Shown here: positions 8,566 through 18,194 of the stretch, piece after piece
How positions within the stretch are numbered: position 1 is the first letter of the stretch
Layout: every line of letters starts with the position of its first letter
Origin: Escherichia boydii
GTDB taxonomy: Bacteria; Pseudomonadota; Gammaproteobacteria; Enterobacterales; Enterobacteriaceae
Length of the DNA stretch: 64,000 bases
NCBI GenBank assembly: GCA_041890495.1
Contig: CP169086.1
Coordinates: forward strand, 2,108,001 to 2,172,000
Direction: 5' to 3'
Notes under the pieces: generated by a model
The model's database searches: none
Seen by the model: the letters and a program-made list of their open reading frames with translations, nothing else
Told to the model about the DNA's origin: nothing
Made by a program: the position numbers and the translations under genes

Positions 8566-11334
8566 TTACTTGCAGTCAGCCGCAGGGCCTTTTTTCACCC
8601 ATACATCGCTGCTACCTGGTTTATCACCCTTCGTCCACCATTTTGCGGTGTAGGTGTAACCGTTGTAGGTAGTGGTGTCGCCGCCGTTATAGACCACGTC
8701 GGAGCGCCAGTTGAATTTCACCTGACTTACCAGCTCCCATGCATCCACACCGAAGCCCGGCTGGTTGCCCTGAGTCCAGTATTTTGCTTTCCAGACCAGG
8801 CTGTCGAAGCTGACGGTATTGCCCGCGTTGTAAACCTTGCTTGCGCTCCAGGCAGCGTATTTACTGGCGTTGGCGTCAACAGGCTTATCGCAGCTATTGG
8901 TGGCAGAACCTTCGTCAGACGCCGTATTGCCTTCATCGGCAGGGGTATTACCTTCGTCAGACGGCGTGTTGCCTTCATCGGCAGGGGTGTTACCTTCGTC
9001 AGACGGCGTGTTGCCTTCATCGGCAGGGGTATTGCCTTCGTCAGACGGCGTTTCCGCCGCTTTAGGCGTTACCGTCACCTGTACGTTAGTCTGTACGCTG
9101 GACTTGCCGTCGCTTACCACCACGGTCAGCGTGTAAGTTGATTCCGCGTCCACGTCCGGCGCGGTGATGTTCAGGTTCGCGGTGTCTGCGCCTGTCGCCT
9201 GCATATTCGCAGGAACGCTCCAGGAGTAGGTCAGCGCGTCGCCATCAGGATCGTTAGCCTGAGCGTGCAGAGAGTAGCTCTGGCCCGCTTCCAGCGTCAC
9301 GGCTTCCATCTGATTCACAACCGGCGCCTGGTTTGCTTTCGGCGCTTTGTTCACGACCTGGACGTCAGCGGTGCTGCTCAACCCTTTCGCGTCAGTGACC
9401 GTCAGGCGGAACGCCAGAGTCTGGTTACTGGTGACAGCGGCAACGTTGAAGGTCGCTTTCGCTTTGGTGCTATTAGTGATGGTCACCGACGGGCCAGAGA
9501 TCTGCGTCCACTTGTAGGTGATGGCATCGCCATCCGGATCGGTAGAAGCCGAGCCATCCAGGGTCACCGTCGCCGGACCGGTTACGCTCTGGTCAAAGGA
9601 AGTCGCCACCGGCGCATGGTTAGTCATCACCGGATCAACCGGCGCAGCGCCGCCGCCTGTCAGGCTTTCATTCATCGCGTTCAGAATGTCTCCGGTATCG
9701 GAGTCGATAGACCAGGCAAACAGACCGCCCAGGTTTTTCGCCAGCACATACTGACCTTTCGCCGTTGCGGAGCGCGCATCTTCATAGGTGATCAGATCGC
9801 CGGTGGTTTTGTTAAACAGATACGGCGCTTCAGCGGTAGCATCATAGTTGTATTCCCAGCCCGCTTTGCCTTTGTACTCGTTAACGATCTGACGATAGTC
9901 AACCACGCCCGGTTCCCAGGTCCCTTTCACCATGCCCGTTGCCGTGCCGGTGAACGGGTTGTTATTGCTGTAACCGTGAACGCCGGTCCAGCCGCGACCA
10001 TACATGGCCGTCCCCACGACAATTTTGCCAGGCTGTACACCCTGCGCCAGCAGCGCATTCACGCCGTTTTCGGTGGTGTAATTGGTATCCGGTTTGTTCG
10101 CCGGCGCGCGCAGTGCCGCCTGGTGGCCCAGCTCGGTGTTGCTCCAGCCGCCGTAGAAGTCGTAGCTCATCAGGAAGATATGATCCATGTACTGCTGGGC
10201 AGTGGTGTAATCAACGTCTTCAATTTTGTCGCTGCCTGAACCGATTGCTGAGGTCAGTTCAAAGGTACGGCCGGTTTCGGCTGACAGTTCATTCATCATG
10301 GTGCGCAGTTCGCGCATCAGTGCGGTATAAGTCTCTTTATCCTGCTGCGGGTTGCCCAGCGTTTCGTTCTGACCGCCGCCGCCCGGGAATTCCCAGTCGA
10401 TGTCCACACCGTCGAAGAATTTCCAGGTTTTCAGGAAATCTTTCACGGAAGCCACGAAGCGATCGCGGATCGCTTTGTCATGCATTTTGAAGAACGGATC
10501 TGAGAGGGTCCAGCCACCGATAGACGGCAGCACTTTCAGCCCTGGATTGGCTTTCTTCATCGCCATCAGCTGGCCGAAGTTGCCTTTGTAGGGGTCGTCC
10601 CAGCTGCTGACGCCAGGCCGAGATTCCTGCAGTGCCGCCCACGGGTCGTGAATCGCCACCTGGAAGTCCTGACGGCCCGCACAGGCGCGTTTCAGCGCTT
10701 CAAAGCTGTTACCACCTTCGATGGTTTTCAGGCTGTCGTTGATGCCATCGCCGCCGCAGATTGGAATAAAGCCATACAGAATGTGATTAAGGTTAGCTGC
10801 CGGGATTTTATCCACCGGGAATTTACGGTCATAAACGCCCCACTCAGGGAAATAGGCACCGACCACTTTATCGGTGTGTTTAGAGAGGGTCTTATTATTT
10901 TCCTGCATGGTGGTGTTGAGTGGCAGCAGATGGCTACCGTCGGTGTCCGCGACGATAATCAGTTTGCTGGCGCTGGTGCTGCACCCGCTGGCATTGCAGA
11001 GTTCAACCGTTTCCTGGTAGCGACCGCCTTTCTTCACTTTAAATGTTGCCGTGCCGGACATGCTGCCTGCACCGGTCCAGACGGTTTTGCCGTCGAGCAA
11101 CACTTTCGCAGAAGTCGGCGCCGCGCCGCTCCAGACATCCCACTGCACTTTAACATCGGCGCCATCATGGACTTTGACGAGGCTATTGTAAGCAGTAGCA
11201 GACTGATCAACTTCGACAATGGCAAATTTATCATTACCACTGGCGATAGTTGCTTTACCCGGCACGGCTGCGAACACCGGGCTTGCAGCCGCTGCAACGA
11301 AGAGTGCCAGATATTTAGGCTTCAGAAATTTCAT
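8566..11334 (-). CDS. secreted GH18 chitinase, ChiA-like, multidomain
   Basis: A 922-residue enzyme. It has a signal peptide (1-22, PVFA cut), an Ig-like ChiN domain (about 24-130) and a GH18 barrel (about 155-560) with the catalytic motif DGVDIDWEF, whose acid Glu315 matches the position in Serratia ChiA. Two PKD-type domains follow (about 570-660 and 665-755), then a repetitive Asp/Glu/Pro/Thr linker (about 759-808) and two CBM5/12 chitin-binding modules (about 822-866 and 872-918) with AKYWT and AKWWT motifs. GH18 enzymes hydrolyse chitin with retention. Genomic context and domain layout suggest secretion through the adjacent type II system. With the GH19 enzyme it forms a complementary chitin-degrading pair. 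Confidence 0.94.
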   Translation of the reverse strand: MKFLKPKYLALFVAAAASPVFAAVPGKATIASGNDKFAIVEVDQSATAYNSLVKVHDGADVKVQWDVWSGAAPTSAKVLLDGKTVWTGAGSMSGTATFKVKKGGRYQETVELCNASGCSTSASKLIIVADTDGSHLLPLNTTMQENNKTLSKHTDKVVGAYFPEWGVYDRKFPVDKIPAANLNHILYGFIPICGGDGINDSLKTIEGGNSFEALKRACAGRQDFQVAIHDPWAALQESRPGVSSWDDPYKGNFGQLMAMKKANPGLKVLPSIGGWTLSDPFFKMHDKAIRDRFVASVKDFLKTWKFFDGVDIDWEFPGGGGQNETLGNPQQDKETYTALMRELRTMMNELSAETGRTFELTSAIGSGSDKIEDVDYTTAQQYMDHIFLMSYDFYGGWSNTELGHQAALRAPANKPDTNYTTENGVNALLAQGVQPGKIVVGTAMYGRGWTGVHGYSNNNPFTGTATGMVKGTWEPGVVDYRQIVNEYKGKAGWEYNYDATAEAPYLFNKTTGDLITYEDARSATAKGQYVLAKNLGGLFAWSIDSDTGDILNAMNESLTGGGAAPVDPVMTNHAPVATSFDQSVTGPATVTLDGSASTDPDGDAITYKWTQISGPSVTITNSTKAKATFNVAAVTSNQTLAFRLTVTDAKGLSSTADVQVVNKAPKANQAPVVNQMEAVTLEAGQSYSLHAQANDPDGDALTYSWSVPANMQATGADTANLNITAPDVDAESTYTLTVVVSDGKSSVQTNVQVTVTPKAAETPSDEGNTPADEGNTPSDEGNTPADEGNTPSDEGNTPADEGNTASDEGSATNSCDKPVDANASKYAAWSASKVYNAGNTVSFDSLVWKAKYWTQGNQPGFGVDAWELVSQVKFNWRSDVVYNGGDTTTYNGYTYTAKWWTKGDKPGSSDVWVKKGPAADCK
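8909..9053. repeat. 42-bp in-frame tandem repeat in chitinase linker
   Basis: Three 42-bp units (starting 8909, 8951 and 8993) and a partial fourth (9035) run in phase with the coding frame. On the minus strand each unit encodes two heptads, NTPADEG and NTPSDEG. The repeat is part of the flexible linker between the PKD and chitin-binding domains. Units are nearly identical, so copy number may vary by slippage. Confidence 0.95.
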
Positions 11335-11546
11335 TATTTGATCCTGATAATACGATTTGTGAAATTAAATACCCATGTTTTTCCATTAACATGGACAAAC
11401 GTTATTTACTGATAAATTAATCGTGAACGTTTCTGGTTCGCGAAAGACCTGCTTATTATTGCGTTGAGAAGAATACATTGGGGAATTTATTTTCGCCTTT
11501 CATTCCCCCGATGAAAAAACTTCAAAAAAAAACTTGACTGCATTAT

Positions 11547-12344
11547 TTAAAAGATGAGAGGTGAAATTTTCGCGATAAATACAACCAGACCGGAAAAAGC
11601 AATATAGGGGCCAAAGGAAATAAGGTTATTTTTATTCTCAAAGGGCTTTAGCAGGCAATGCATGATAATGCCCCCCAGCGCCGCGATCAGCACAATAGAG
11701 GGTAGCGCTTGCCAGCCGCACCAGGCGCCTAGCGCCGCCAGCAGCTTAAAATCACCATAGCCTAATCCTTCCCGGCCGGTCAGCAGGCGGAATGCCCAGT
11801 AAACCAGCCAGAGCGACAGATATCCCGCCACCGCGCCATAGATAGCATCGGTCAGCGGTAGCGTACGGAACAGGGCATGGAACATCAGCCCCGTCCACAG
11901 CAGCGGCTGGGTCAGGCAGTCCGGCAGCAGCATATGGCGCGCATCGATCACCACCAGCGGCAGCAGCAGACTCCACATCATCCACAGCGCGATCAGCGCC
12001 AAAAACGACGGTGCCAGCGCGGCGCTGGCGGCAAAGAAGAGAGCGCTACAGACTTCCACCAGCAGCAGTCGCAGCGGGATCGCGCTATGGCAGTGGCGGC
12101 AGCGACCGCGCAGCGCACACCAGCTAATGATGGGAATATTTTCCCACGCGCTCAGGGCGTGGTGGCATTCCGGGCAGTGAGAGGCGGGAAACAGCAGATT
12201 TCCTGCCCCCTCTTCTTCCATAACCAGCGGCGGAATACGCTCCGCCACGACGCCGAGGAAACTGCCGAGGATCGCGCCCAGCGCTCCGCTCATTACGCAC
12301 AGACCCGGCAGATTCGCCTGCTGCAACAGCATTATCGGGTTCAT
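11547..12344 (-). CDS. gspO: type II secretion prepilin peptidase GspO
   Basis: A 265-residue polytopic inner-membrane aspartyl protease. It cleaves and N-methylates the type IV prepilin-like leaders of GspG, H, I, J and K. The N-terminal cytoplasmic loop carries the zinc tetracysteine motif (CPEC then CRHC). The two catalytic aspartates lie in VVIDARHMLLPD and in GYGDFKLL. Its start overlaps the gspM stop by ATGA, marking it as the last gene of the gspC-O operon. No gspN lies between M and O. Confidence 0.95.
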   Translation of the reverse strand: MNPIMLLQQANLPGLCVMSGALGAILGSFLGVVAERIPPLVMEEEGAGNLLFPASHCPECHHALSAWENIPIISWCALRGRCRHCHSAIPLRLLLVEVCSALFFAASAALAPSFLALIALWMMWSLLLPLVVIDARHMLLPDCLTQPLLWTGLMFHALFRTLPLTDAIYGAVAGYLSLWLVYWAFRLLTGREGLGYGDFKLLAALGAWCGWQALPSIVLIAALGGIIMHCLLKPFENKNNLISFGPYIAFSGLVVFIAKISPLIF

Positions 12345-12826
12345 GCGCTTTTCGCCCAGCTCAGCGTAATATGCGCTTTCACGTCACTCTGACGATCCAC
12401 CGGCGTTAACGCGAGTTTCTCCAGATGGATACCGGAAGAGACGTTCATCTCACGCAGCCAGTTTTGCAGGGCAGAAACGCTGACGCGCTCGACATCAAAG
12501 GTCAGCGACTGCTCATCCTGACGCACGTCTGTCAACGCGACGTGCACGACTTTGGCACTTTCTTCCACCACGCTGCGCGGGTTCGGGGTGTTGACTATTC
12601 TGGACTGAAGATGGTTTTTATCAATTTCCTGGCGCATCCAGTTCAGCGTCTGCTTCTGCTTAAATAACACGGCCTCGTTATTTTTGATCAGAGTATCGAG
12701 CGGCATCATCGCGCCGTAATAAACCATCGCACAGCAGAGTGCCCCGCCGCAGAGTTTAAATAAATTACGCTCGCGTGGACTGTAATTTTGCCAGCGTTTT
12801 TTTAACTGGGCTATTTGCGTTTTCAT
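12341..12826 (-). CDS. gspM: type II secretion inner-membrane platform protein GspM
   Basis: A 161-residue bitopic protein with a short cytoplasmic tail, one transmembrane segment (about 24-42) and a periplasmic ferredoxin-like domain. GspM binds GspL and GspC in the assembly platform. It overlaps gspL upstream and gspO downstream by 4 bp each, indicating coupled translation. Sequence is weakly conserved in this family; the call rests on size, topology and position. Confidence 0.9.
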   Translation of the reverse strand: MKTQIAQLKKRWQNYSPRERNLFKLCGGALCCAMVYYGAMMPLDTLIKNNEAVLFKQKQTLNWMRQEIDKNHLQSRIVNTPNPRSVVEESAKVVHVALTDVRQDEQSLTFDVERVSVSALQNWLREMNVSSGIHLEKLALTPVDRQSDVKAHITLSWAKSA

Positions 12827-13968
12827 TTATAGCTCCCGGTAATAATAGCGGTATAAGGCGCCTCGCCGGAAATCGGCTGCATCGTAAATTCAAAGGTTTC
12901 GGCGCTACGTGCGACAAAATCCTGCAGGGCCTGTTTATCCATGGATTTCACATTCAACGTCAGCTGATTTTGCGTTTCGTCATATTCCACGTTATTGAGC
13001 TCCAGAGACGGCAATGACTGCCTGATTTGATTCAGCGCTTCGAGCTGCAGGAAGATCCCTTTCTTGGCCTTGCTGATATTCTGCCCGACGTAGTATTTCA
13101 GGTTGCTGGTCTGGCGCAGAGTCGGGAAATAGTGCTGCGCTACGGTGGTCATCTCCCGGTGGATCTCGCTTTGCTGATGAGTGAGCATCAACGCCATACC
13201 AACGCGAGGGCCGATCAGCAGGCCGACGCAGAGCAGCGCCGCCGCCGCGAGGGCCGTTTTCGCGTGGCGAAAACGCGGACCGGTGGCGCTGCGCCCGGAA
13301 AACGCCCCGTGCAGCATGTTGATACGAGAGCCCTGCCACTGGGGCTGGATCAGCACCAGCGGATGCTGCCACGCCAGCAGTTCATCCACCTGTACCTCCT
13401 GCGGCGCATCGCCGTAGCAGCGCACCTCACCCTCCGGGCATTTACTCAACAGCAGCGGCAGCAGAACCGCATCGGCTTCGCCAGCGCTGCCGGGGGAAAA
13501 ACGCAGCCAGTAGCTCTCCTCCAGGCTTACCAGCGTAGTGCCTCCTTCGCTCACCGGCAGCAGCCAGGCATCCGGCAGCGCCTGGACCACCGCGAGCCCC
13601 GCCTGAGCGAACAGCTCAAGCCAGTGGCGCAGACGTTCAGCGTCGATGGCCACGGCATCCACTTCCGGCCCCTTTTTGTTCAGCACCGTCCAGTGCAGCG
13701 TATCCACCTCGCCGAGCAGCGTCTCTTCCGCCATCCACGAGAACTGTGCCGTCTGGGCGGAAAGCCCTTTTTTCGGCAGGGTAAAATGACGAAAGATCGT
13801 CTCGCTCGCCGGCAGCAACAGGCACACCTGCTGAGAAAACGGGTGACAGGAAAGTTCGCTCAGTGCGCTCCAGCCCGTCAGATATTCCACCCGATCGTTA
13901 CCGGATTCACACCACCAGATTTTGCCGTCCTCACGGGTATCGGGACGAATAAAAAGCACCTTTTTCAT
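12823..13968 (-). CDS. gspL: type II secretion platform protein GspL
   Basis: A 381-residue protein with an N-terminal cytoplasmic actin-like domain (to about 235), one transmembrane helix (about 243-263) and a periplasmic ferredoxin-like domain. The cytoplasmic domain recruits the ATPase GspE to the membrane. It sits 15 bp after gspK and overlaps gspM. Confidence 0.92.
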   Translation of the reverse strand: MKKVLFIRPDTREDGKIWWCESGNDRVEYLTGWSALSELSCHPFSQQVCLLLPASETIFRHFTLPKKGLSAQTAQFSWMAEETLLGEVDTLHWTVLNKKGPEVDAVAIDAERLRHWLELFAQAGLAVVQALPDAWLLPVSEGGTTLVSLEESYWLRFSPGSAGEADAVLLPLLLSKCPEGEVRCYGDAPQEVQVDELLAWQHPLVLIQPQWQGSRINMLHGAFSGRSATGPRFRHAKTALAAAALLCVGLLIGPRVGMALMLTHQQSEIHREMTTVAQHYFPTLRQTSNLKYYVGQNISKAKKGIFLQLEALNQIRQSLPSLELNNVEYDETQNQLTLNVKSMDKQALQDFVARSAETFEFTMQPISGEAPYTAIITGSYK

Positions 13969-13983
13969 TATCTTCTACTTATC

Positions 13984-15003
13984 TTATTCAACCATTCGGT
14001 AGCGGCGTTGCCAGGTCACGACCTTGCCAGCCTCACTGTCAACGTGAATCTGACTGACGACGCGCAGCGTTAAATCATCGGTATTGCCGGTGGTATCCAC
14101 CCGAAAATAGCGACTGTTGACCGCAACCCTGTCCTGAATCTGCGCCAGGATATCTTTGGTCTGCGGATAGTTGCTCTCCAGCACTTTGCTGAATGCCTCC
14201 AGCGACTCCCACCCCTCCTCCGGGCGTGAATCGATCAGGCGCGCAGCGTCGTCCGTGCTTAACACGCCGGTAAAAACCGCCGCCAGCAGCGGCGCCTGTT
14301 CGCGTGTTAAGGTATTCACATTTATGGTGCCATCCGTATCCGGCAAGGCGCACATTAGCTTGCTGACCTTCGGCCACGCGGCCTGCGGAAAGGCGGGCAG
14401 CAGTCTGATTTCGTTGATGGTGCGCATCATTTGATTTGCCGGACCGCGGGCGGGCGTCACGCTCGCCCAGGCATCGGCCTCCTGGCCCTGTTTCGCCGTC
14501 ACGTCGTCGGCGTCAAGATAATCCACCAGCTGCTGGTAAATCTCTTCTGCCGCCAGCGTCCCGACGCCACTTTCTGTCAGCAGCTGTTCGATAATCTGCT
14601 CTTTGACCGGTTTTTCCGGCAGCGCAGTGGCTTCGGCCGGCGCCGCTGGCGCCGCGTCAACGGCCAGCAGGCTATTGACGTTAAAGCAGGTCCTGGCATC
14701 CTCCACCTGACTCACCACGGTGTAATTTTCCCCGTGGGTTTCCAGCGGCTGCGCCCAGTCGCCTCGCGGCGACAGCCCCGCCCCTTCGGAACTGGCCGCT
14801 TTCTGCAATACGTTTTCCAGCACCTTCTGTTGACGGGCAATGGCCCAGCGCAGCGTCTGCTGGCTGACCTGATAATGCGTTTTTTGCAGGTGGCGGCAGA
14901 ACTGCTGACTGATTTTTGCAGCCAGGGCGGACATCATCACCAGCAGGATCAGCACCACCAGCAGCGCCACGCCACGCTCTTTTCGCGCTGTTTTGCCGCT
15001 CAT
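13984..15003 (-). CDS. gspK: type II secretion minor pseudopilin GspK
   Basis: A 339-residue minor pseudopilin, the large tip subunit. The leader ends at KERG and is followed by a hydrophobic helix starting VALLVVLILL. The usual Glu at +5 is absent, which is characteristic of GspK. A large helical insertion follows. It forms the tip complex with GspI and GspJ. The start overlaps the gspJ stop (ATGA). Confidence 0.94.
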   Translation of the reverse strand: MSGKTARKERGVALLVVLILLVMMSALAAKISQQFCRHLQKTHYQVSQQTLRWAIARQQKVLENVLQKAASSEGAGLSPRGDWAQPLETHGENYTVVSQVEDARTCFNVNSLLAVDAAPAAPAEATALPEKPVKEQIIEQLLTESGVGTLAAEEIYQQLVDYLDADDVTAKQGQEADAWASVTPARGPANQMMRTINEIRLLPAFPQAAWPKVSKLMCALPDTDGTINVNTLTREQAPLLAAVFTGVLSTDDAARLIDSRPEEGWESLEAFSKVLESNYPQTKDILAQIQDRVAVNSRYFRVDTTGNTDDLTLRVVSQIHVDSEAGKVVTWQRRYRMVE

Positions 15004-15680
15004 GAACTCACTCCAGAATGTACTGCCGTATCGGTCTGCGGGGTGGTTACGGGCTGGGCCGCATTCTCCGCTGCCGGCTGCGCCGGGTCCGCATTCGTCT
15101 CTTTTGGCGCGGTCTGGATCTCAGGCATATCGCCGGGAGTGATAAAAACCCAGCGCCAGGTTTCCCCGTTTTCCATGGTCAGATTCAGCTCAACGCCATC
15201 GGGCTGATGAGCGATGTCGGTCCATTTCTCCTGCCAGCCTTCGTGCCAGAAGCGCCATTTCATCGCTTTCACGTCGTTCAGAATCGGCACTTCTTCCGGC
15301 TGCGCGCTGGCGGGACCGTCGATAGCAGCCCAGACGCTGCGCCACAGGCGCTTGTCCTTTAAGGTCCAGCGCACCCGCTCCAGCTGCACCTGACCGCTGA
15401 TGCCGTTCAGGGTTGTCATTTCCACCCCATTCTGCTGCGGGACGAACACCTCGCCGCTGTTGCGCGGCGCGCGCGCCTGTTGCTGATAAAAGTCACGCGA
15501 GAGGAGGTTGTACGTGCGCTGAAGCGCCGTCACTTTTGTCGCCGCCTCGTCGCTGGCCGTCGAGGTGCGCATCGCGCCGTCGAGAATTTGCCAGGCGAGG
15601 ATGCTGATCACCGCGAAGATAGCCAGCGCAATCATAATTTCCAGCAGGGTAAAGCCCTGCTGACGCTGCACCTTACTCAC
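15000..15680 (-). CDS. gspJ: type II secretion minor pseudopilin GspJ
   Basis: A 226-residue minor pseudopilin with cleavage site RQQG|FTLLEIMIAL and Glu at +5. It has a long Pro/Ala/Thr-rich C-terminal tail (about 190-226). GspJ joins GspI and GspK at the pseudopilus tip. It overlaps gspI by 8 bp and gspK by 4 bp. Confidence 0.94.
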   Translation of the reverse strand: MSKVQRQQGFTLLEIMIALAIFAVISILAWQILDGAMRTSTASDEAATKVTALQRTYNLLSRDFYQQQARAPRNSGEVFVPQQNGVEMTTLNGISGQVQLERVRWTLKDKRLWRSVWAAIDGPASAQPEEVPILNDVKAMKWRFWHEGWQEKWTDIAHQPDGVELNLTMENGETWRWVFITPGDMPEIQTAPKETNADPAQPAAENAAQPVTTPQTDTAVHSGVSS

Positions 15681-16056
15681 GATTCACCTCCGGTTCGGCG
15701 AGCTGAAGCGCCACCACCGGTTGCGCATCGCTTCCTTCGCTGTAAACCCGTACCTCATCGACAAAGGTATTTTCGGCGGTTTTCACCCGCTGGATATGCC
15801 ATGTCCAGGTTTGTCCGCCCATGGTTTCGGTACCCACCTGCTCGACATCCGGGAAATCGGTCTGAGCCAGCTGCGCTTGCGCCAGTTGATTTTCCGCCAC
15901 CCAGCCCGCCTGCAGTGTTTCCGACAGGCTGTGGGTAAAGCGCACGTTCAGGGTGACGGAGTTCATCAGCGCCAGCGCCGCGGTGGAGAAAATCACCAGC
16001 GCCACCATCACTTCCAGCAGGGTCATCCCCTGCTCTTTGGTTTTGCGTTTAGTCAT
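15673..16056 (-). CDS. gspI: type II secretion minor pseudopilin GspI
   Basis: A 127-residue minor pseudopilin. The leader ends KEQG and is followed by MTLLEVMVAL; methionine at +1 is typical of GspI. GspI nucleates the I-J-K tip complex. It overlaps its neighbours by 8 bp on both sides. Confidence 0.94.
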   Translation of the reverse strand: MTKRKTKEQGMTLLEVMVALVIFSTAALALMNSVTLNVRFTHSLSETLQAGWVAENQLAQAQLAQTDFPDVEQVGTETMGGQTWTWHIQRVKTAENTFVDEVRVYSEGSDAQPVVALQLAEPEVNRE

Positions 16057-16534
16057 CGTTTTCCACCACCACGGGAACAGAGCCCTGTGACGTCACGTGA
16101 AAGCGCTGCTTTTTATCCAGGCTTTCGAGGCTGAGCGTGAAGCGGCTAAGCTCGCCGTCCGGCAAAAAAATGATTTGCGGCTCATCGTCCAGCGTGGCCG
16201 CCAGCGTTCGCGATGAGAGGGAGACATGCATCTCCTCAGGAAACTCGCCGCGGGTGGCGATCCGCCCCGACTTTAACGGTGCCCAGTGGCGTTCGCCGTT
16301 ATTTCCAACCTGTGTCACCAGTTCAAATTCTGACGAGGTCATCACCAGCCCGACGATATTTCCGTCCATTACCGCACGGTCAGAACCATATTCAACGAGG
16401 GATTTTAGCTGCTGACCAAATGTATCTGCGCCGCTGCGTGATGGAATGGTAGTGACCACCATCATGGCGCTCAGGGCGAATATCACCAGCGCCACGATAA
16501 TTTCCAGCAGGGTAAATCCACGTTGCTTATTCAT
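16049..16534 (-). CDS. gspH: type II secretion minor pseudopilin GspH
   Basis: A 161-residue pseudopilin with leader MNKQRG and mature start FTLLEIIVAL. GspH is thought to link the tip complex to the GspG shaft. It begins at the TAATG overlap with gspG. Confidence 0.94.
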   Translation of the reverse strand: MNKQRGFTLLEIIVALVIFALSAMMVVTTIPSRSGADTFGQQLKSLVEYGSDRAVMDGNIVGLVMTSSEFELVTQVGNNGERHWAPLKSGRIATRGEFPEEMHVSLSSRTLAATLDDEPQIIFLPDGELSRFTLSLESLDKKQRFHVTSQGSVPVVVENDD

Positions 16535-16983
16535 TACTTATCTTTTTTATCAAAAGACCAGTTGCTGATATCGTCGGCAGTATTAGCTTCTGCATCCGGA
16601 CCGGCTGAGAAAATATCGACAGCGCCATGCTCACCCGGGCTGACCAGAATATAGTCATTGCCCCATGGATCCTGCGGCAGGCGGCGAATATAGCCGTCGT
16701 CACGGTAGCCTTTCGGAATGGGTGCAATTTCAGGTTTGGTCACCAGCGCCTGCAACCCCTGCTCGGTGGTCGGGTAGCGATGGTTATCCAGTTTGTACAT
16801 ATCCAGCGAACCTTCCAGCGCCACAATATCGCTGGTCGCTTTCTGAATATCGGCTTTTTCTTTATTGCCCATTAAATTAGGTACGACCATACTGGCCAGC
16901 ACACCGAGAATAACGATAACCACCATTAATTCGAGCAGCGTGAATCCCGCCTGACGCTTCAGGCTATTTTTTTTCAAAGACAT
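16534..16983 (-). CDS. gspG: type II secretion major pseudopilin GspG
   Basis: A 149-residue major pseudopilin. Cleavage follows Gly13 (RQAG|FTLLELMVV), with Glu at +5. The C-terminal half has the conserved PTTEQGLQAL and the DPWGNDY and Asp-rich calcium-binding segments. It polymerises into the periplasmic pseudopilus that drives cargo through GspD. Only 2 bp separate it from gspF. Confidence 0.97.
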   Translation of the reverse strand: MSLKKNSLKRQAGFTLLELMVVIVILGVLASMVVPNLMGNKEKADIQKATSDIVALEGSLDMYKLDNHRYPTTEQGLQALVTKPEIAPIPKGYRDDGYIRRLPQDPWGNDYILVSPGEHGAVDIFSAGPDAEANTADDISNWSFDKKDK

Positions 16984-16985
16984 GA

Positions 16986-18194
16986 TTAACCCACCATATT
17001 ATTAAGTTGAAGAAGCGGTTGTAATATTGAAAGAACGATAAATAAAACAACGGTCGCCATAGTTACTACCAGTGCCGGTTCAAATACCGACAGCGTTAAA
17101 GTAATTCGATGCTGTAATGCAGATTCCTGGTTTTCCGCCGCACGATCCATCAACGAGCCCAGCTCGCCGCTCTCCTCCCCGGAGGCCACCATGTAGAGCA
17201 TGGTGGGTGGGAAAATTCTCGCCTGTTCCAGCGCGTTGTAGAGGGATGCCCCCTGACGCACGGTGTCCGCCGCCTGCTCAAGCACCTGACGGGCATAGAG
17301 GTTTTCAATCCCGTCCATTGCGATATACATCCCCTCCAGCAACGGAACGCTGCTGGCCTGCAAAATACTCAGCGTACGGATGTAGCGCGCGCTGTTGATG
17401 GCGCAGACCAGTTTTTTCAGCGGTGACTTTAGCAACAGCCACCGATGATAAACAAATCGGTTCTTTTCTATTTTTATCCAAAATTTAAAGCTCGCTGATG
17501 CCCCGAACAGGCCGCTCGCGATAACGATGCCCCAGGCCTGTAAAAAGTCGCTCACCGCTATCAGCGTGCGGGTGGTCACCGGCAGCTCTTGTTTCATGTG
17601 GGTGAACTGGTCGATGACCTGCGGCACCACGGCGACCAGCAGAATGGAGATCACCGCGATCGCCACCACCGTCAGTGTGATGGGGTAGACCATCGCCTGG
17701 GTGAGCTTGCTTTTCATCTTCTGGCGCTGCTCGTTGTACTCGGCGAGCTTTTCCAGTACGCCACCGAGATGACCGGTTTTTTCACCGGCCATGACCAGGG
17801 TGCAGTAGAGCTTGTCGAAGCTGCGCGGAAACTGGCTGAAGGCGTCGAACAGCGTGTGACCTTCCACAATCTTGTCGCGGATCTCGGTCACCATCGCCGC
17901 CAGGGTTTTATCTTCCGTCTGCTTCGCAATCGCTTTCAGCGCACTCTCCAGCGGCAGCGCGGCATTAACCAGCGTCGCAAGTTGTCGGGTAAACATCGAC
18001 AGCACCGGAATCGACAGTTTTGCCCCTTTACGGGCGTTTTTTCCCGCCGCCGGATCGCTGGTCGGCGCAATGTTCACCGGCATCAGCTTCTGTTCGCGCA
18101 GCATCTGGCGTACCTGCTTTGGCCCTTCGGCCTGCAGGGTGCCGCGCTGGGTTTTCCCCGCGGCGTCCTTCGCGGACCACGCATACCAGGCCAT
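16986..18194 (-). CDS. gspF: type II secretion inner-membrane protein GspF
   Basis: A 402-residue polytopic platform protein with two T2SSF repeats (about 70-193 and 273-395) and three hydrophobic segments (about 168-190, 220-240 and 370-392). It links the ATPase GspE to the pseudopilus. Start and gspE stop overlap by one base (TAATG). Confidence 0.96.
   Translation of the reverse strand: MAWYAWSAKDAAGKTQRGTLQAEGPKQVRQMLREQKLMPVNIAPTSDPAAGKNARKGAKLSIPVLSMFTRQLATLVNAALPLESALKAIAKQTEDKTLAAMVTEIRDKIVEGHTLFDAFSQFPRSFDKLYCTLVMAGEKTGHLGGVLEKLAEYNEQRQKMKSKLTQAMVYPITLTVVAIAVISILLVAVVPQVIDQFTHMKQELPVTTRTLIAVSDFLQAWGIVIASGLFGASASFKFWIKIEKNRFVYHRWLLLKSPLKKLVCAINSARYIRTLSILQASSVPLLEGMYIAMDGIENLYARQVLEQAADTVRQGASLYNALEQARIFPPTMLYMVASGEESGELGSLMDRAAENQESALQHRITLTLSVFEPALVVTMATVVLFIVLSILQPLLQLNNMVG

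Noticed and set aside
8909..9053. Possible CRISPR array
   Set aside because: The 42-bp units are contiguous with no spacers, in frame, and encode a protein linker.
9265..10239. A 324-codon open frame on the plus strand across the GH18 chitinase
   Set aside because: Antisense shadow of a well-supported chitinase gene; its translation has no recognisable domain and is rich in His/Arg as expected from reverse-complement GC-rich coding sequence.
13027..14073. A 348-codon open frame on the plus strand over gspL
   Set aside because: Opposite-strand shadow; gspL is supported by family, operon overlaps and topology, and the shadow has no domain.
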